This document shows, one piece after another, positions 35,513-43,775 of a stretch of 56,367 bases of DNA (positions within the stretch are counted from its first letter, which is position 1; each line of letters starts with the position of its first letter). The position numbers were made by a program, and so were the translations under genes. The notes beneath the pieces were generated by a model. The model was not told the origin of the DNA and did not search any database. It was given only the letters and a program-made list of their open reading frames with translations. Origin of the DNA: Nocardioides caldifontis (lineage in GTDB: Bacteria > Actinomycetota > Actinomycetes > Propionibacteriales > Nocardioidaceae); contig NZ_VHIB01000019.1 in NCBI RefSeq assembly GCF_008087345.1, forward strand, positions 1 through 56,367, in the 5' to 3' direction.

Positions 35513-35562
35513 TTAAGTCCCACCCTTGCGGGGCCGAAATCCCTATCGATCACTCCGATAGG
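35513..35562 (+). promoter_or_regulatory. Sigma-28-like promoter and leader hairpin
   Basis: TTAA (35513-35516), 16 nt, then GCCGAAAT (35533-35540) resembles a FliA/WhiG promoter. CCTATCG-N7-CGATAGG (35542-35562) forms a hairpin at the start of the expected transcript. The gene start is about 95 nt further on. The core CTNAAGTCCC is shared with the site at 32699. Confidence 0.45.
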
Positions 35563-35638
35563 TCCGCATCCGCGGACCGTTGCGCCGGTCGGGACCGAGG
35601 CGTCCCGAAGGCTCACCCGATAGAGAGGCATCCTTCTC

Positions 35639-36025
35639 ATGCGCAAGCGTTCGAACAAGGGTTTCGCCGGCGTCCTGGCTGTCGCCGGTCTCGCCGTTGT
35701 CGCCGGAGGCACCGCGTTCACCGCCAGCAACACCGGCCTGCCCGCAACCGACACGGTCGGGTATGGCGCGACCACAGTTTCTGGAGCCGTGGTGAACTCG
35801 TTGTCCTACGACTACGACGTGCCGAAGAGCGGCATCGACAACGTCCTGCTCGTGCTGGACGGTGACACGACCGGCGCCACCGTCGAGTTCGCCTTCAACG
35901 ACGCGGCGCCGACCACCTGCGGCGTCGGTACCTATGACGAGGTCGAGACCCAGACGGCGTACACCTGCGCGGCTGGGGGCTTCGCCGTCAGCGACCTGGC
36001 CAAGACCGCGGTCTTCGTCGACTGA
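35639..36025 (+). CDS. Exported protein, likely SipW-type signal peptidase substrate
   Basis: A 128-aa protein with an N-terminal export signal (KGFAGVLAVAGLAVVAGGTA, then FTASNTGLPA). The Thr/Ala/Phe-rich end of the signal followed by a beta-rich, acidic mature part (NSLSYDYDVPK, TGATVEFAFND) resembles TasA/camelysin-like SipW-dependent secreted proteins. A Cys pair is present (TTCGVG, AYTCAAG). Seventy bp downstream begins a gene with a SipW-like signal peptidase domain, which would process it. The sigma-28-like promoter lies upstream. Confidence 0.6.
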   Translation: MRKRSNKGFAGVLAVAGLAVVAGGTAFTASNTGLPATDTVGYGATTVSGAVVNSLSYDYDVPKSGIDNVLLVLDGDTTGATVEFAFNDAAPTTCGVGTYDEVETQTAYTCAAGGFAVSDLAKTAVFVD

Positions 36026-36095
36026 CGTCAGGGTTGGATCCGATGGACGGCCTGGCTTCGCCCGGTCGGGCCGTCCATGCTCGCTCGGAGGCCAG

Positions 36096-37637
36096 ATGAC
36101 AGCGTCCACCAAGCGAACCGCCTCGCTGGGATTCTTCCTGCTCGCGCTTCTGGCTGCCGGTTTCTTTCTGTGGCCGACCCAGCTGGGCGGTGCGACGGCC
36201 TACGTGTCCACCCACGGCACGAGCATGGAGCCCGGGTTCCGGACGGGAGACCTGGCCGTCCTCCGTCCGGTCGAGGACTACAACGCCGGCGACGTGGCGG
36301 CCTACCGCAGCGACATGTTCGACACCGTTGTCATGCACCGGATCGTCGCGGTGCAGAACGGTCGCTACACGTTGCGCGGCGACAACAACTCGTGGCTCGA
36401 CCCCGAACACCCCACCCGATCCGAGTTCATCGGCAAGCTCGCTCTGCGCGTCCCGCAAGGCGGCCACTGGCTGCAGCGGATGACGGAGCCGATGTTCCTC
36501 GCTGCCTTGTTCGCTGTTGCCTTGTTGGCCGGCGGCGCTACCACGCACGCACGACACCGTCACAGGAGACGCACTATGTCCTCCCCCTCCGTGGCCCGCC
36601 GAGCAAGCTCCTCGCTCAGCCAGCTCCCAGCACGGGTCCAGGGTTCCATCGCTGCTTGCGCAGTCCTGGCGTTGGTGGGTATGAGCCTCGGCGTCGCGGC
36701 CTGGGCCAGTCCGACCACCGAGAAGGCGAGCTCAGGTGAGGACTCGGGTCAGCGGATGTCCTTCTCCTACAGCGCGACGGTGCCCCGGTCGCCGGCCTAT
36801 GACGGGACGACCGTCTCCTCTCCGGACACCGTCTTCCGGAAGTTGGTCGACACCCTCCGGATCAACTACACCTACACGGGCGCTGCTCCCGCCACCATTA
36901 CGCCGGTCGCGAAGCTCTCCACCGCCAGCGGATGGCACTCCACCGTGCCTCTAGGGCCGCCCGTGGACGTCGTGGACTCCGACTACACCGGGACGCTACG
37001 CCTAGACCTGGACGCTCTAGAGGCCCGGGCCGATGCTGCCGCGGCTGCGACCGGCATTCCGGCCAGCCAGACCGAGATCGCGGTCATCCCGGAGGTCACC
37101 TCCGACGGCCTTCCGACCTTCTCTCCAGCCATGAACCTCACGTTGACGCCGCTCCAGCTCTCATTGACCGGAGAGAAGACCAACCCCAGCACCACGGAAG
37201 CCACGAGCACGGCTCCGGACGCACGAAGCCTCGACGTCGCTGGTCTGCAGCTGTCAGTGGCATCGGCGCGCACCGCCTCGGTGCTCCTGGTGCTTGCAGC
37301 CCTGGCAGGCCTGGTGCTCATCGTCACGCGCGGCCGACTCCGCCGCCCGATCAGCGACAGGTCCGCCATCGACCGTCGCTATGGTCGGATGCTGGTCGAA
37401 GTTGGTCCCATGCCGACTCCAACGGGGCGGCCGGTCATCGACGTGGTCGACTTCGCGACCTTGGCTCGCCTGGCTGAACGGTATGACCTGCTGGTGCTGC
37501 ATTGGCTGCGCAGTGACGTCGATACCTACGTGGTGCAGGACCAAGGTGTCACCTACCGCTACCGCTGCGGCACCGCTCCCGAACCAGATCCGTCGTCTCA
37601 GGAAGAAGCGTTCAGTCATGGCCGTCCCGCCACTTGA
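36096..37637 (+). CDS. ER-type signal peptidase fused to a DUF5305-like membrane protein
   Basis: A 513-aa protein. Residues 1-160 are a signal peptidase of the S26B (SipW/archaeal) kind: a membrane anchor, catalytic Ser in STHGTSMEPGF, His (not Lys) in VVMHRIVAV and Asp in YTLRGDNNS. A second membrane segment follows at about 180-200 (GSIAACAVLALVGMSLGVAAW), then a beta-rich extracytoplasmic region (MSFSYSATVPRSPAYDG, INYTYTGAAPATITPV) like DUF5305, a third helix near 390-410, and a cytoplasmic tail. GGAGG precedes ATG 36096. The peptidase probably cleaves the protein encoded just upstream and the second part may help assemble it. Confidence 0.75.
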   Translation: MTASTKRTASLGFFLLALLAAGFFLWPTQLGGATAYVSTHGTSMEPGFRTGDLAVLRPVEDYNAGDVAAYRSDMFDTVVMHRIVAVQNGRYTLRGDNNSWLDPEHPTRSEFIGKLALRVPQGGHWLQRMTEPMFLAALFAVALLAGGATTHARHRHRRRTMSSPSVARRASSSLSQLPARVQGSIAACAVLALVGMSLGVAAWASPTTEKASSGEDSGQRMSFSYSATVPRSPAYDGTTVSSPDTVFRKLVDTLRINYTYTGAAPATITPVAKLSTASGWHSTVPLGPPVDVVDSDYTGTLRLDLDALEARADAAAAATGIPASQTEIAVIPEVTSDGLPTFSPAMNLTLTPLQLSLTGEKTNPSTTEATSTAPDARSLDVAGLQLSVASARTASVLLVLAALAGLVLIVTRGRLRRPISDRSAIDRRYGRMLVEVGPMPTPTGRPVIDVVDFATLARLAERYDLLVLHWLRSDVDTYVVQDQGVTYRYRCGTAPEPDPSSQEEAFSHGRPAT

Positions 37638-37841
37638 TCGGTGCGCACGGGAAGGCTGGAAACAGCCCAGGGCTCCGTCGTCCAGTCGAAGAGCACAGCG
37701 ACGAGATCGGGATCGCTGCTAGCACACTGGCAGCGGCAGCTCGTGGAGCGTGTGTCCAGGAGGAACCATCAACTAAGAGGTTGTGAATGATGAGGGGCCT
37801 TCTCTTCGCCTACTGACCCGCCACTCATCGAGGGGCTGCTC

Positions 37842-38844
37842 ATGTCTGATTTCTGGCGCGGTCTCTCCGAGACCCCCATGAGCCTGGGTGGCGCCGTGGC
37901 GGCGCCAGCGGGACTCGTATTCGACCTTTCCACCGCACCATTCGATGACAACACGACGACCCCGGGAGGCTGATCGCCAGGCTGCTCGCCGCGGCGGCGG
38001 CATCCTGGACCCCTCGGCAACGAGGAGACCTGGACCGGCTACACCTTCGGCACGACGATGGAGGGCCTGGAGTGGCTCTACCGCGAGGGTGTCTCTGAGT
38101 CGCTGTCCACCACCGGCACGGTGCTTGGTCAGGCCACCTACGACCCCCGCAACATCGGGCACGTGCTTGACGAGGAGACCTGGGCTCAGGCGTACGAGAT
38201 CGCCCAGACCCGCAGCACGGGTCAGGCGTACGCGCTCACCGGCTCCAACGCCTTCCGTGGCCTCGCTGGCGACGATGTCAACCGCCAGGTCAAGCGCACC
38301 GCCGAGTCGTGGGGTGTCGGCGGCATCATCGGCGGCACGATGGACCCGCTGGACCCGGACGCCTACAAGGAGTTCCGCGAGTCCTCGCCGATGCTGGCGA
38401 GTCTCAGGTCCGGCACCTCGGACTTGGGCGCACGCTGGTACCTGGACCCCGACATCGTCATCGGCAAGGCGGCCGGGGCCTATAGGCAGGCGTTCACTAT
38501 CGCAAGCTTGACGAGGCGTCTCGAGAGAACATCATCGACAAGATGACCGGTCAGGAAGCTGACCGGCTCACCGGGCTGGTTCGTCCTCTGCGCTTCGTCA
38601 TCCCGGGTGCTGCCAGCAGGGCTGGCATCCAGTCCCGCACTGACGGCTATCTCAACTTCATCGGTGGGGAGAACGTTCTCGGCCGGCGACTCAACACCGC
38701 CGAGATCTACGCCGCTTCGCCCGAACTGAGTGGCTCCTACGCAGGCCGCACCATCGCTTCGCTCCTGGAGGACGCCAGTCACCTCGGCACGGCCCCAGAG
38801 CGGATCAGGAACGCACAGAGGCGCATCCTCGCCGTCGCTGCCGG
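37842..38844 (+). pseudogene. Phage protein gene with several frameshifts
   Basis: Three frames carry consecutive parts of one protein: MSDFWRGLSETPMSLGGAVA and onward from 37842, then NEETWTGYTFGTTMEGLEWL and about 150 residues ending near 38490, then HYRKLDEASRENIIDKMTGQ to about 38840. The small-residue-rich, helical character fits a large phage structural or ejected protein; the exact family is not recognised. The last part runs directly into integrase sequence, indicating a deletion. Confidence 0.65.
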
Positions 38845-39442
38845 CGGTTCGGCGAACTCGCGGCATTGCGTGTGCGCTCCTTCGACATGCTGCGTCGAGA
38901 GCTTCGCGTGACAGCGACGCTGTCCGAGCTTGGTGGACGGCTTGTGGAAGGGCCACCGAAGACAGAGGGCTCCGTCCGTACGTTTCCCCGTGCCCGCGTG
39001 GCTGTTCGACGAAATGGCGCCACTGATGGGCGGCAAGGGCCCAGTGAACCGCTTGTTCACTGCCGCTGAGGGAGGGCCGCTTCGTCTCGGCAACTGGCGA
39101 GGGAGGGTCGTCGACCCAGCCGTACGACGGGCAGGCATCGCCGAGCAGAAGCCGGGGGACCTGCTCCGTCCCCACGATCTCAGGCACACGTGTGCATCAC
39201 TGCACATCAAGCACGGGACTCCGCCGAAGGTCTTGTCCTCCATGCTGGGACACGCATCTGTGGCCATCACCCTGGACCGCTATGGTCACCCCTACCCGGG
39301 CGACGCGCATGAGTACGTCGACCGGCTTGGGGAGGTCGCTCTGGCAGCTCGTGCGGACTGGATGAGGACTGACGGCGCGAATGCTCCCCAGACTGTGCCC
39401 CTCGGAGGGGCCGGAAACGGCCCTGACCTGCGGAAACAGTGA
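38845..39442 (+). pseudogene. Tyrosine integrase remnant of the older element
   Basis: The fragment starts at the first catalytic Arg (RFGELAALRVRSFDMLRREL) and keeps HDLRHTCASLHIK, LGHASVAITLDRYGHPYPGD with the catalytic Tyr, and a C-terminus ending DLRKQ. The N-terminal core-binding domain is missing and one extra C at 38985-38990 (TTTCCCCGTG) shifts the frame between VRTFP and PAWLFDEM. It stops 4 bp before the intact tRNA, the expected place for an integrase that uses that tRNA as its site. Confidence 0.8.
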
Positions 39443-39446
39443 ACAA

Positions 39447-39520
39447 GGGGCGGTAGCTCAGCCGGTCAGAGCAGAGGACTCATAATCCTTGGGTCGTGGG
39501 TTCGAGCCCCACCCGCCCTA
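39447..39520 (+). tRNA. tRNA with CAT anticodon (elongator Met or Ile2)
   Basis: A 74-nt cloverleaf: acceptor GGGGCGG with CCGCCCT (first pair G-U), D arm GCTC-AGCCGGTCA-GAGC, anticodon stem GAGGA/TCCTT with loop CTCATAA, T arm GTGGG-TTCGAGC-CCCAC, discriminator A; CCA is not encoded. A CAT anticodon means elongator Met or, with lysidine, Ile2; these cannot be separated by eye. Its 5' 26 bp also occur at 29960 and its 3' 43-bp block (39479-39521) at 55914. It is intact but lies between two integrated elements. Confidence 0.92.
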
Positions 39521-39521
39521 C
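39479..39521 (+). repeat. attL core of the 16.5-kb element
   Basis: These 43 bp, from the anticodon loop to one base past the tRNA end, are identical to 55914-55956. They mark the left boundary of the integrated element. The integrase gene begins 64 bp further on. Confidence 0.88.
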
Positions 39522-39584
39522 TACCTGCGGAAACGCGGGGATTCGATCCCGCACAACGGTGGCACAGAGGAGTATTCTGGCTCT

Positions 39585-40505
39585 GTGCCACCACGTCAAC
39601 CACCCGCCGAGGGGGAACCACTCAGCGGCTTCCTCGACGACTGGGCGATCCATCTTCGAGCGCGGAACCGCTCGCGCGGCACGATCGAGTCGTACCTGAC
39701 GGTGGGGCGCGCACTCTGTGCCTGGCTCGACGTCAGCGGCCGTCCGAGCGAGCACACCGCTATCACCAAGGCAACTCTCGAGCAGTACCTCGCCGAGATG
39801 CACGAGCGGGTCTCGCCCGCCACGGTCGCTAAGCACTACCGCTCCTTGCAACAACTGTTCCGGTGGCTCGTGGTCGACGGAGAACTCGACCGCTCACCGA
39901 TGGAGAACATGAGCCCGCCGTCCGTCCCCGACCAACCCGTCCCGGTCCTGGACGTCGACGACCTCGGCAAGCTCCTCAAGAGCGCGGCTGGCAACACCTT
40001 CGAGAACCGCCGTGACACCGCGATCATCCGTCTCTTTCTCGACACGGGAATGCGCGCGGGTGAACTCATCGGACTCCGGGTGGACGACATCGACCGTGAA
40101 CAATCAGTCGCCTTCGTCATGGGCAAGGGTGGCCGCGGTCGAGCCTGCCCCTACGGCGCCAAGACCGCCGACGCTCTGCGCCGCTACCTCCGGGAGCGAT
40201 CCCGTCACCCGGCCGGCAAGCACGCCGACGCGCTCTGGATCGGAAAGAAGGGACCGATGACCGACTCGGGCGTGCGGCAGATGCTCGAGCGGCGCTGCAA
40301 GGACGCCGGTCTCGATCCCATCCACCCTCACCAGTTCAGGCACACGATGGCCCATCGCTGGCTCGCCGCCGGGGGCCAGGAAACCGACCTCATGCGACTC
40401 GCCGGTTGGCGCTCTCGCGAGATGGTCGGCCGCTACGCCGCGTCCGCCGCGGATGAGCGTGCGCGTGATGCCCACCGTCGCATGGCACTTGGGGACCAGT
40501 TGTGA
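39585..40505 (+). CDS. Tyrosine recombinase (integrase)
   Basis: A 306-aa integrase with an N-terminal SAM-like core-binding domain (about 8-100, [20 protein letters not shown]) and a C-terminal catalytic domain. Arg157 ([12 protein letters not shown]), His249 and Arg252 ([13 protein letters not shown]), Trp275 (AGWRS, in place of His) and nucleophile Tyr284 (GRYAAS) are all present. The GTG at 39585 lies 7 nt after TATTCT (39573-39578), so the mRNA is probably leaderless and promoted from the att region. It integrates the element at the tRNA 3' end. The next gene overlaps by 4 bp. Confidence 0.92.
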   Translation: MPPRQPPAEGEPLSGFLDDWAIHLRARNRSRGTIESYLTVGRALCAWLDVSGRPSEHTAITKATLEQYLAEMHERVSPATVAKHYRSLQQLFRWLVVDGELDRSPMENMSPPSVPDQPVPVLDVDDLGKLLKSAAGNTFENRRDTAIIRLFLDTGMRAGELIGLRVDDIDREQSVAFVMGKGGRGRACPYGAKTADALRRYLRERSRHPAGKHADALWIGKKGPMTDSGVRQMLERRCKDAGLDPIHPHQFRHTMAHRWLAAGGQETDLMRLAGWRSREMVGRYAASAADERARDAHRRMALGDQL

Positions 40506-40894
40506 ACGCGGGCTGCTTCGAAACCTGCGACGAGGGGTGCCCTGGGGACTCCCCTTTGGCCGTTGCGCTCTGGAAGTCATCTCGACCCACGGTCAGCGAG
40601 GTGTGGTGCGCAGACCACAAGCACCGTCTTGCGAAGGTGTTCAGTATCGACGGCCACAGGGTCCTCTGCCTGCCCCGGCACATCTACGGCTATGGAGCGA
40701 CCCCCGTTCACGCCGCTTTGGTCAATATCGACGATCCCGAGGATTTCCGGGAAGAGTGGTTGCGAAGCAAATGCGGATCCTGGTCTCTGCCTCGAGACCG
40801 ACTGCTCTCGCAGCTGGAGCGACGAGTGTCGTGGATCTTGCCGCACAAGATGACGATCTTCCGAAAGTCGGGCGACGCTCCGCAATCCACCTAG
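40502..40894 (+). CDS. Hypothetical Cys/His-containing protein
   Basis: A 130-aa protein starting at GTG 40502, within the integrase stop. Cys and His are frequent in the first half ([33 protein letters not shown]), suggesting zinc binding; the second half is helical with [13 protein letters not shown]. No family recognised. Translational coupling to the integrase suggests a role in integration, excision or early regulation, but this is inference. A 111-bp gap follows. Confidence 0.55.
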   Translation: MNAGCFETCDEGCPGDSPLAVALWKSSRPTVSEVWCADHKHRLAKVFSIDGHRVLCLPRHIYGYGATPVHAALVNIDDPEDFREEWLRSKCGSWSLPRDRLLSQLERRVSWILPHKMTIFRKSGDAPQST

Positions 40895-41005
40895 AGCGCA
40901 TTCGCGTCCTCTATGCACTAGTGTGAGGCACAACGGCTAGTCGGCAATGCCGCGGAACCGTGGAGATGAGCGCCACGGAGGACCTCGAAGTGAGGTTGAT
41001 TCCGC

Positions 41006-41326
41006 ATGGCCGCTCGAACCGCCGAGGATCGCTCCCTCGTTGCTCAGATCGCCGCCGCCGAGCGGTGGGGGCGAACCCACGACCGCACAGCCGCTACCGC
41101 GCCCGCGCGTGCTGGCCTCCGAGCCAAGTTCGCTCGAGAGATAGACCCAGACGGCGTCCTCGATCCAGCCGAAGTCGAGCGCCGCGTCGACCAGCTCGTG
41201 CGTGCTCACATGCTACGCATGTCCCTAGCCGCACGGACCGCGCGGCGAAAGGCTCGTGAGCTGACCGAAGCTGCAGAAGCGGCCGAGGCCGAGCTCGCCG
41301 AGGCGGGTGACGCCGATGTTGCCTGA
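41006..41326 (+). CDS. Small helical hypothetical protein
   Basis: A 106-aa protein (MAARTAEDRSLVAQIAAAER at the start) that is almost all helix, with Arg/Ala-rich segments and a C-terminal coiled coil (ARELTEAAEAAEAELAEAG). Short proteins of this style are common near the start of actinobacterial mobile-element operons; no function is known. ATG 41006 leads a series of five genes with overlapping ends running to the RepA-like ATPase. Confidence 0.6.
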   Translation: MAARTAEDRSLVAQIAAAERWGRTHDRTAATAPARAGLRAKFAREIDPDGVLDPAEVERRVDQLVRAHMLRMSLAARTARRKARELTEAAEAAEAELAEAGDADVA

Positions 41327-41516
41327 GAACCCAGGAAACAGTGAGCGCCCCGGTCGGGCAACCGAGGCGCTGGATGTCACTGCTGGCGAAGCGGACGACG
41401 ACATTCTAGAGCGATGCCGCCGGTGCGGCCATGTCCTGGTGGTCGAGTCGTCGATTCGTTTGGGCGTCGGTCCCGTCTGCCGCCGGCTCGAAATCGCTGA
41501 AGCGGTGGTCGCATGA
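41307..41516 (+). CDS. Small zinc-finger protein (DUF6011-like)
   Basis: A 69-aa protein whose second half is a compact zinc site: LERCRRCGHVLVVESSIRLG, then VGPVCRRLE. The pattern CxxC, SxRxGVGPxC is that of DUF6011, frequent in actinophages and their satellites, possibly nucleic-acid binding. Start is GTG 41307, overlapping the previous gene by 20 bp; the next gene's ATG overlaps its stop (ATGA). Confidence 0.65.
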   Translation: MTPMLPENPGNSERPGRATEALDVTAGEADDDILERCRRCGHVLVVESSIRLGVGPVCRRLEIAEAVVA

Positions 41517-41785
41517 TCGCCGGCTGCCTCTATGTAGACCTCACCCGCGAGCCGGACGTCTACGGCAGCGGCGATCGCCAAGCGCTCGACGTCCTCGAGC
41601 GTTGCCCGGACGGCGCCCGCGTCGTGGTGGATATCGGCCGTCGCGAGTTCGTGACGCAGGACGTTGCTCTCTGGCTCCACAACCACGACCACCGGCTCTC
41701 GATCGAGATCCGTGGGGAGAGTCCTGAGGCCATCCGGCGCTTCGTGTCGGCTGCGCGCGCAGGCGACTGGTCGGTGGTCGCGTGA
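41513..41785 (+). CDS. Hypothetical protein with alternating beta/alpha pattern
   Basis: A 90-aa protein. The order of strands and helices (CLYVDLTREPD, ARVVVDIGRREFVT, DVALWLHNHDHRLSIEIRG, EAIRRFVSAARAGD) resembles a small STAS-like fold, but no signature residue confirms it. It overlaps both neighbours by 4 bp and belongs to the rep operon. Function unknown. Confidence 0.55.
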   Translation: MIAGCLYVDLTREPDVYGSGDRQALDVLERCPDGARVVVDIGRREFVTQDVALWLHNHDHRLSIEIRGESPEAIRRFVSAARAGDWSVVA

Positions 41786-42015
41786 GCCGCCGCCGAGTGA
41801 CCGTCCTGGAGCGCGGGAGCACGATCGTCGTCCGCGGGTGGCGCGTCGGTGACCTACTGACTGAGGCCGGGCTCCGTCCCGTGTTCAACGGGATTGCAGG
41901 CGGGTTCGTGTTGGACGCCGATCGGCTGCCTGACGTCGTGGCCGCGCTCGAGTACCGCAACTTGCCGGTCGCCATCGTGCCTCAAGTCCCCGGTGGCCCG
42001 GGTGATGCCGCATGA
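41782..42015 (+). CDS. Small hypothetical protein
   Basis: A 77-aa protein, GTG start inside the previous stop. Beta-rich first half (RVTVLERGSTIVVRGWRVGD) and a second part VFNGIAGGFVLDADRLPDVV that ends in a mobile Gly/Pro tail. No family recognised. The stop overlaps the ATPase ATG by 4 bp. Confidence 0.5.
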   Translation: MSRRRVTVLERGSTIVVRGWRVGDLLTEAGLRPVFNGIAGGFVLDADRLPDVVAALEYRNLPVAIVPQVPGGPGDAA

Positions 42016-43094
42016 CTGGCGTGGGCTACGACGACTTCCCCGACGTGGAGGTCTCACCACCGGGAGAGCCGGTCTTTCGCCGCTCCTGGCGTCCGGTGAA
42101 CCTGGGTGAGGTGCTTGAGGGGTCCTGGCGGCCCCCAGCGCCCACTGTGGGGCGCAGGGCGGACGGCGTGGGGCTGTTCTACCCGGGGAAGCTGCATACC
42201 GTCTCCAGCGAGTCCGAGGGCGGCAAAACCTGGTTCATGCTCTCGGTGGTCCTCGACGAGCTCGGCCGCGGCAACAACGTGGTCTACGTCGACTTCGAGG
42301 ACGACGAGGGCGGCATCGTCGGGCGGCTACTGACCCTCGGCGCGGACCGTGACGCCCTGTTGCGGCGGTTCCACTACGTCCGTCCCGACGACGCCCTCGG
42401 CGGGGGAGTGCATCTCGACGACTTCGTCACGCTGCTACGAGACACCCGGCCAACACTCGGTGTGGTCGACGGGGTCACGGAGGCGATGACGCTGCATGGG
42501 TGGTCGCCGAACGACAACTCGGACGTGGCGAAGTTCGGCCGGATGCTGCCGCGCCGGCTCGCAGCGGCAGGGGCCGCGTCGGTGTCGCTGGACCACGTCA
42601 CCAAGTCGAACGAGACGCGGGGCCGCTACAGCCTCGGAGCGGTGCACAAACTCAACGGCCTCGACGGCGCCGCCTACGTGCTGGAGAACCGCACCTCGTT
42701 CGGCGTCGGGCTGACCGGCCGCTCGACGGTCCGGATCGCGAAGGACCGTCCGGGGCAGCTCCGCAAGCACGCACTGGCGTCGTCGGGTGGTCTGCACTGG
42801 ATGGGTGACCTAGTCCTGACCTCGCACAGTGAGGCGTTCGCCGAGGTGGAGATCGTGGCACCGATCGAGACGACGTCGACCGAGTTCCGGCCCACCCATC
42901 TCATGGGCGAGATCTGCGCGGTCCTCGAGAAGCACGGACCGCTCTCCGGCGCCAAGATCGAGGCGCTCGTCAAGGGCAAGGCGTCCAGCATCAGGACCGC
43001 CAAGACCCTGCTCCAAGTCGACGGCTACGTGTCTGACGGGTCGCCGCACGCTCTGTTGCGACCTTGGGATGGCGGTGGCATCGGTGATGCGTGA
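42012..43094 (+). CDS. RepA-like RecA-fold ATPase (AAA_25 type)
   Basis: A 360-aa protein with a RecA/KaiC-like ATPase domain. Walker A is HTVSSESEGGKTWFML (about residues 58-73), an NTP-contacting Glu/Asp set follows in VVYVDFEDDEGGIVGRLL, and the Walker B strand is LGVVDGVTEAM; SVSLDHVTKSNETRGRYSLG completes the core. A C-terminal winged-helix-like part (about 290-345) may bind DNA. Proteins of this kind are replicative helicase or primase-loader components of phages, satellites and plasmids. An iteron-like cluster lies just after it, so it is the likely replication initiator or helicase. Confidence 0.78.
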   Translation: MTGVGYDDFPDVEVSPPGEPVFRRSWRPVNLGEVLEGSWRPPAPTVGRRADGVGLFYPGKLHTVSSESEGGKTWFMLSVVLDELGRGNNVVYVDFEDDEGGIVGRLLTLGADRDALLRRFHYVRPDDALGGGVHLDDFVTLLRDTRPTLGVVDGVTEAMTLHGWSPNDNSDVAKFGRMLPRRLAAAGAASVSLDHVTKSNETRGRYSLGAVHKLNGLDGAAYVLENRTSFGVGLTGRSTVRIAKDRPGQLRKHALASSGGLHWMGDLVLTSHSEAFAEVEIVAPIETTSTEFRPTHLMGEICAVLEKHGPLSGAKIEALVKGKASSIRTAKTLLQVDGYVSDGSPHALLRPWDGGGIGDA

Positions 43095-43119
43095 AACGGG
43101 AAATCTTGCGGTTGGCGAC

Positions 43120-43368
43120 CTCGTCCCCGCGCAGGGACGAGGTGTGGAAGCCGAGTCCGACGCCCTACGCCGCAAATCTTTCGGCCAAGCGTCTCTTCTG
43201 GGCCTTTCGCTGGCCAGAACGTCACCTCGTCCCCTCGTCCCGACCTCGTCCCATCTCGTCCCGGACGGGGGTCACCCACCCTCGTCCCTCGTCCCCCTCC
43301 CTAAGGGGGGACGAGGACGAGGTAGTGACAGCCGCGACCGCGAGGAGCTGTACCTCGTCCCTCGTCCC
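43120..43368. repeat. CTCGTCCC iteron-like cluster, candidate replication origin
   Basis: CTCGTCCC occurs nine times on the plus strand (starts 43120, 43226, 43234, 43245, 43255, 43281, 43288, 43354, 43361) and twice inverted (43134, 43308). Several copies are head to tail, and near-copies also occur. The block falls between the RepA-like gene and the HTH gene. A 96-residue frame through it is only a translation of the repeats. Confidence 0.65.
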
Positions 43369-43385
43369 GGACGGGCGGTGACCCC

Positions 43386-43775
43386 ATGACTTCGGTGCAT
43401 TGCGTGGACCGCGAACTCGCCGGACACCTGGCGGTTGCGCTGCGGCGTCATCGGCAGTGGGCCGCACGCCAGGCGGTGCGTGTGCCGGAAGGCTTCCTCG
43501 ATGTGGAGCGGATGTTCAGTTTGCGGGCCACTGAGGGTCAGGGCGGGACAGCGCTGGAGCGGTTGTGGGAGTTCCGTGAGGCTCGGGTCATGAGCCCGCA
43601 ACTGCTGACGTACGAGGCCGCTGCCGCGGTGCTGTCGGTTTCGGTGCGGACGGTGAAGCGGCTGGTGCAGGAGGCCGTGCTGCCGGTGGTTCGCGTCGGG
43701 GAGATGCCTCGCATTCGCGTGGTTGACCTCGATGCCTACGTGGCCGGGCTCGAGACCGAGAGGAAGCCGGCGTGA
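43386..43775 (+). CDS. MerR/excisionase-type HTH DNA-binding protein
   Basis: A 129-aa protein. The C-terminal half is an HTH_17 excisionase-type domain: LLTYEAAAAVLSVSVRTVKR, then LVQEAVLPVVRVGEMPRIRV and DLDAYVAGLE, the wing and dimer segments. The N-terminal about 70 residues are helical and basic. It could be the excisionase, or regulate the gene block that follows. It starts a new run of overlapping genes immediately behind the repeat cluster, which might be its operator. Confidence 0.72.
   Translation: MTSVHCVDRELAGHLAVALRRHRQWAARQAVRVPEGFLDVERMFSLRATEGQGGTALERLWEFREARVMSPQLLTYEAAAAVLSVSVRTVKRLVQEAVLPVVRVGEMPRIRVVDLDAYVAGLETERKPA

Larger units (their letters stand above)
34708..35638. 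other. Long intergenic region with repeat, terminators and promoter
   Basis: No gene is supported here. The stretch holds a copy of a 150-bp repeat also found at 50253 (34821-34973), a perfect 14-bp terminator (35112-35141) and a sigma-28-like promoter with a 5'-leader hairpin (35513-35562). A minus-strand frame across the repeat looks like a frameshifted copy of coding sequence better preserved at 50291. Confidence 0.5.

Noticed and set aside
39480-39854. Minus-strand frame ending [12 protein letters not shown]
   Set aside because: It is antisense to the tRNA and the integrase start; another tRNA-derived artefact.
43091-43381. 96-codon frame after the RepA-like gene
   Set aside because: It is a translation of the CTCGTCCC repeats with low-complexity Ser/Pro/Arg content and no protein-like pattern; the DNA repeats are the real feature.
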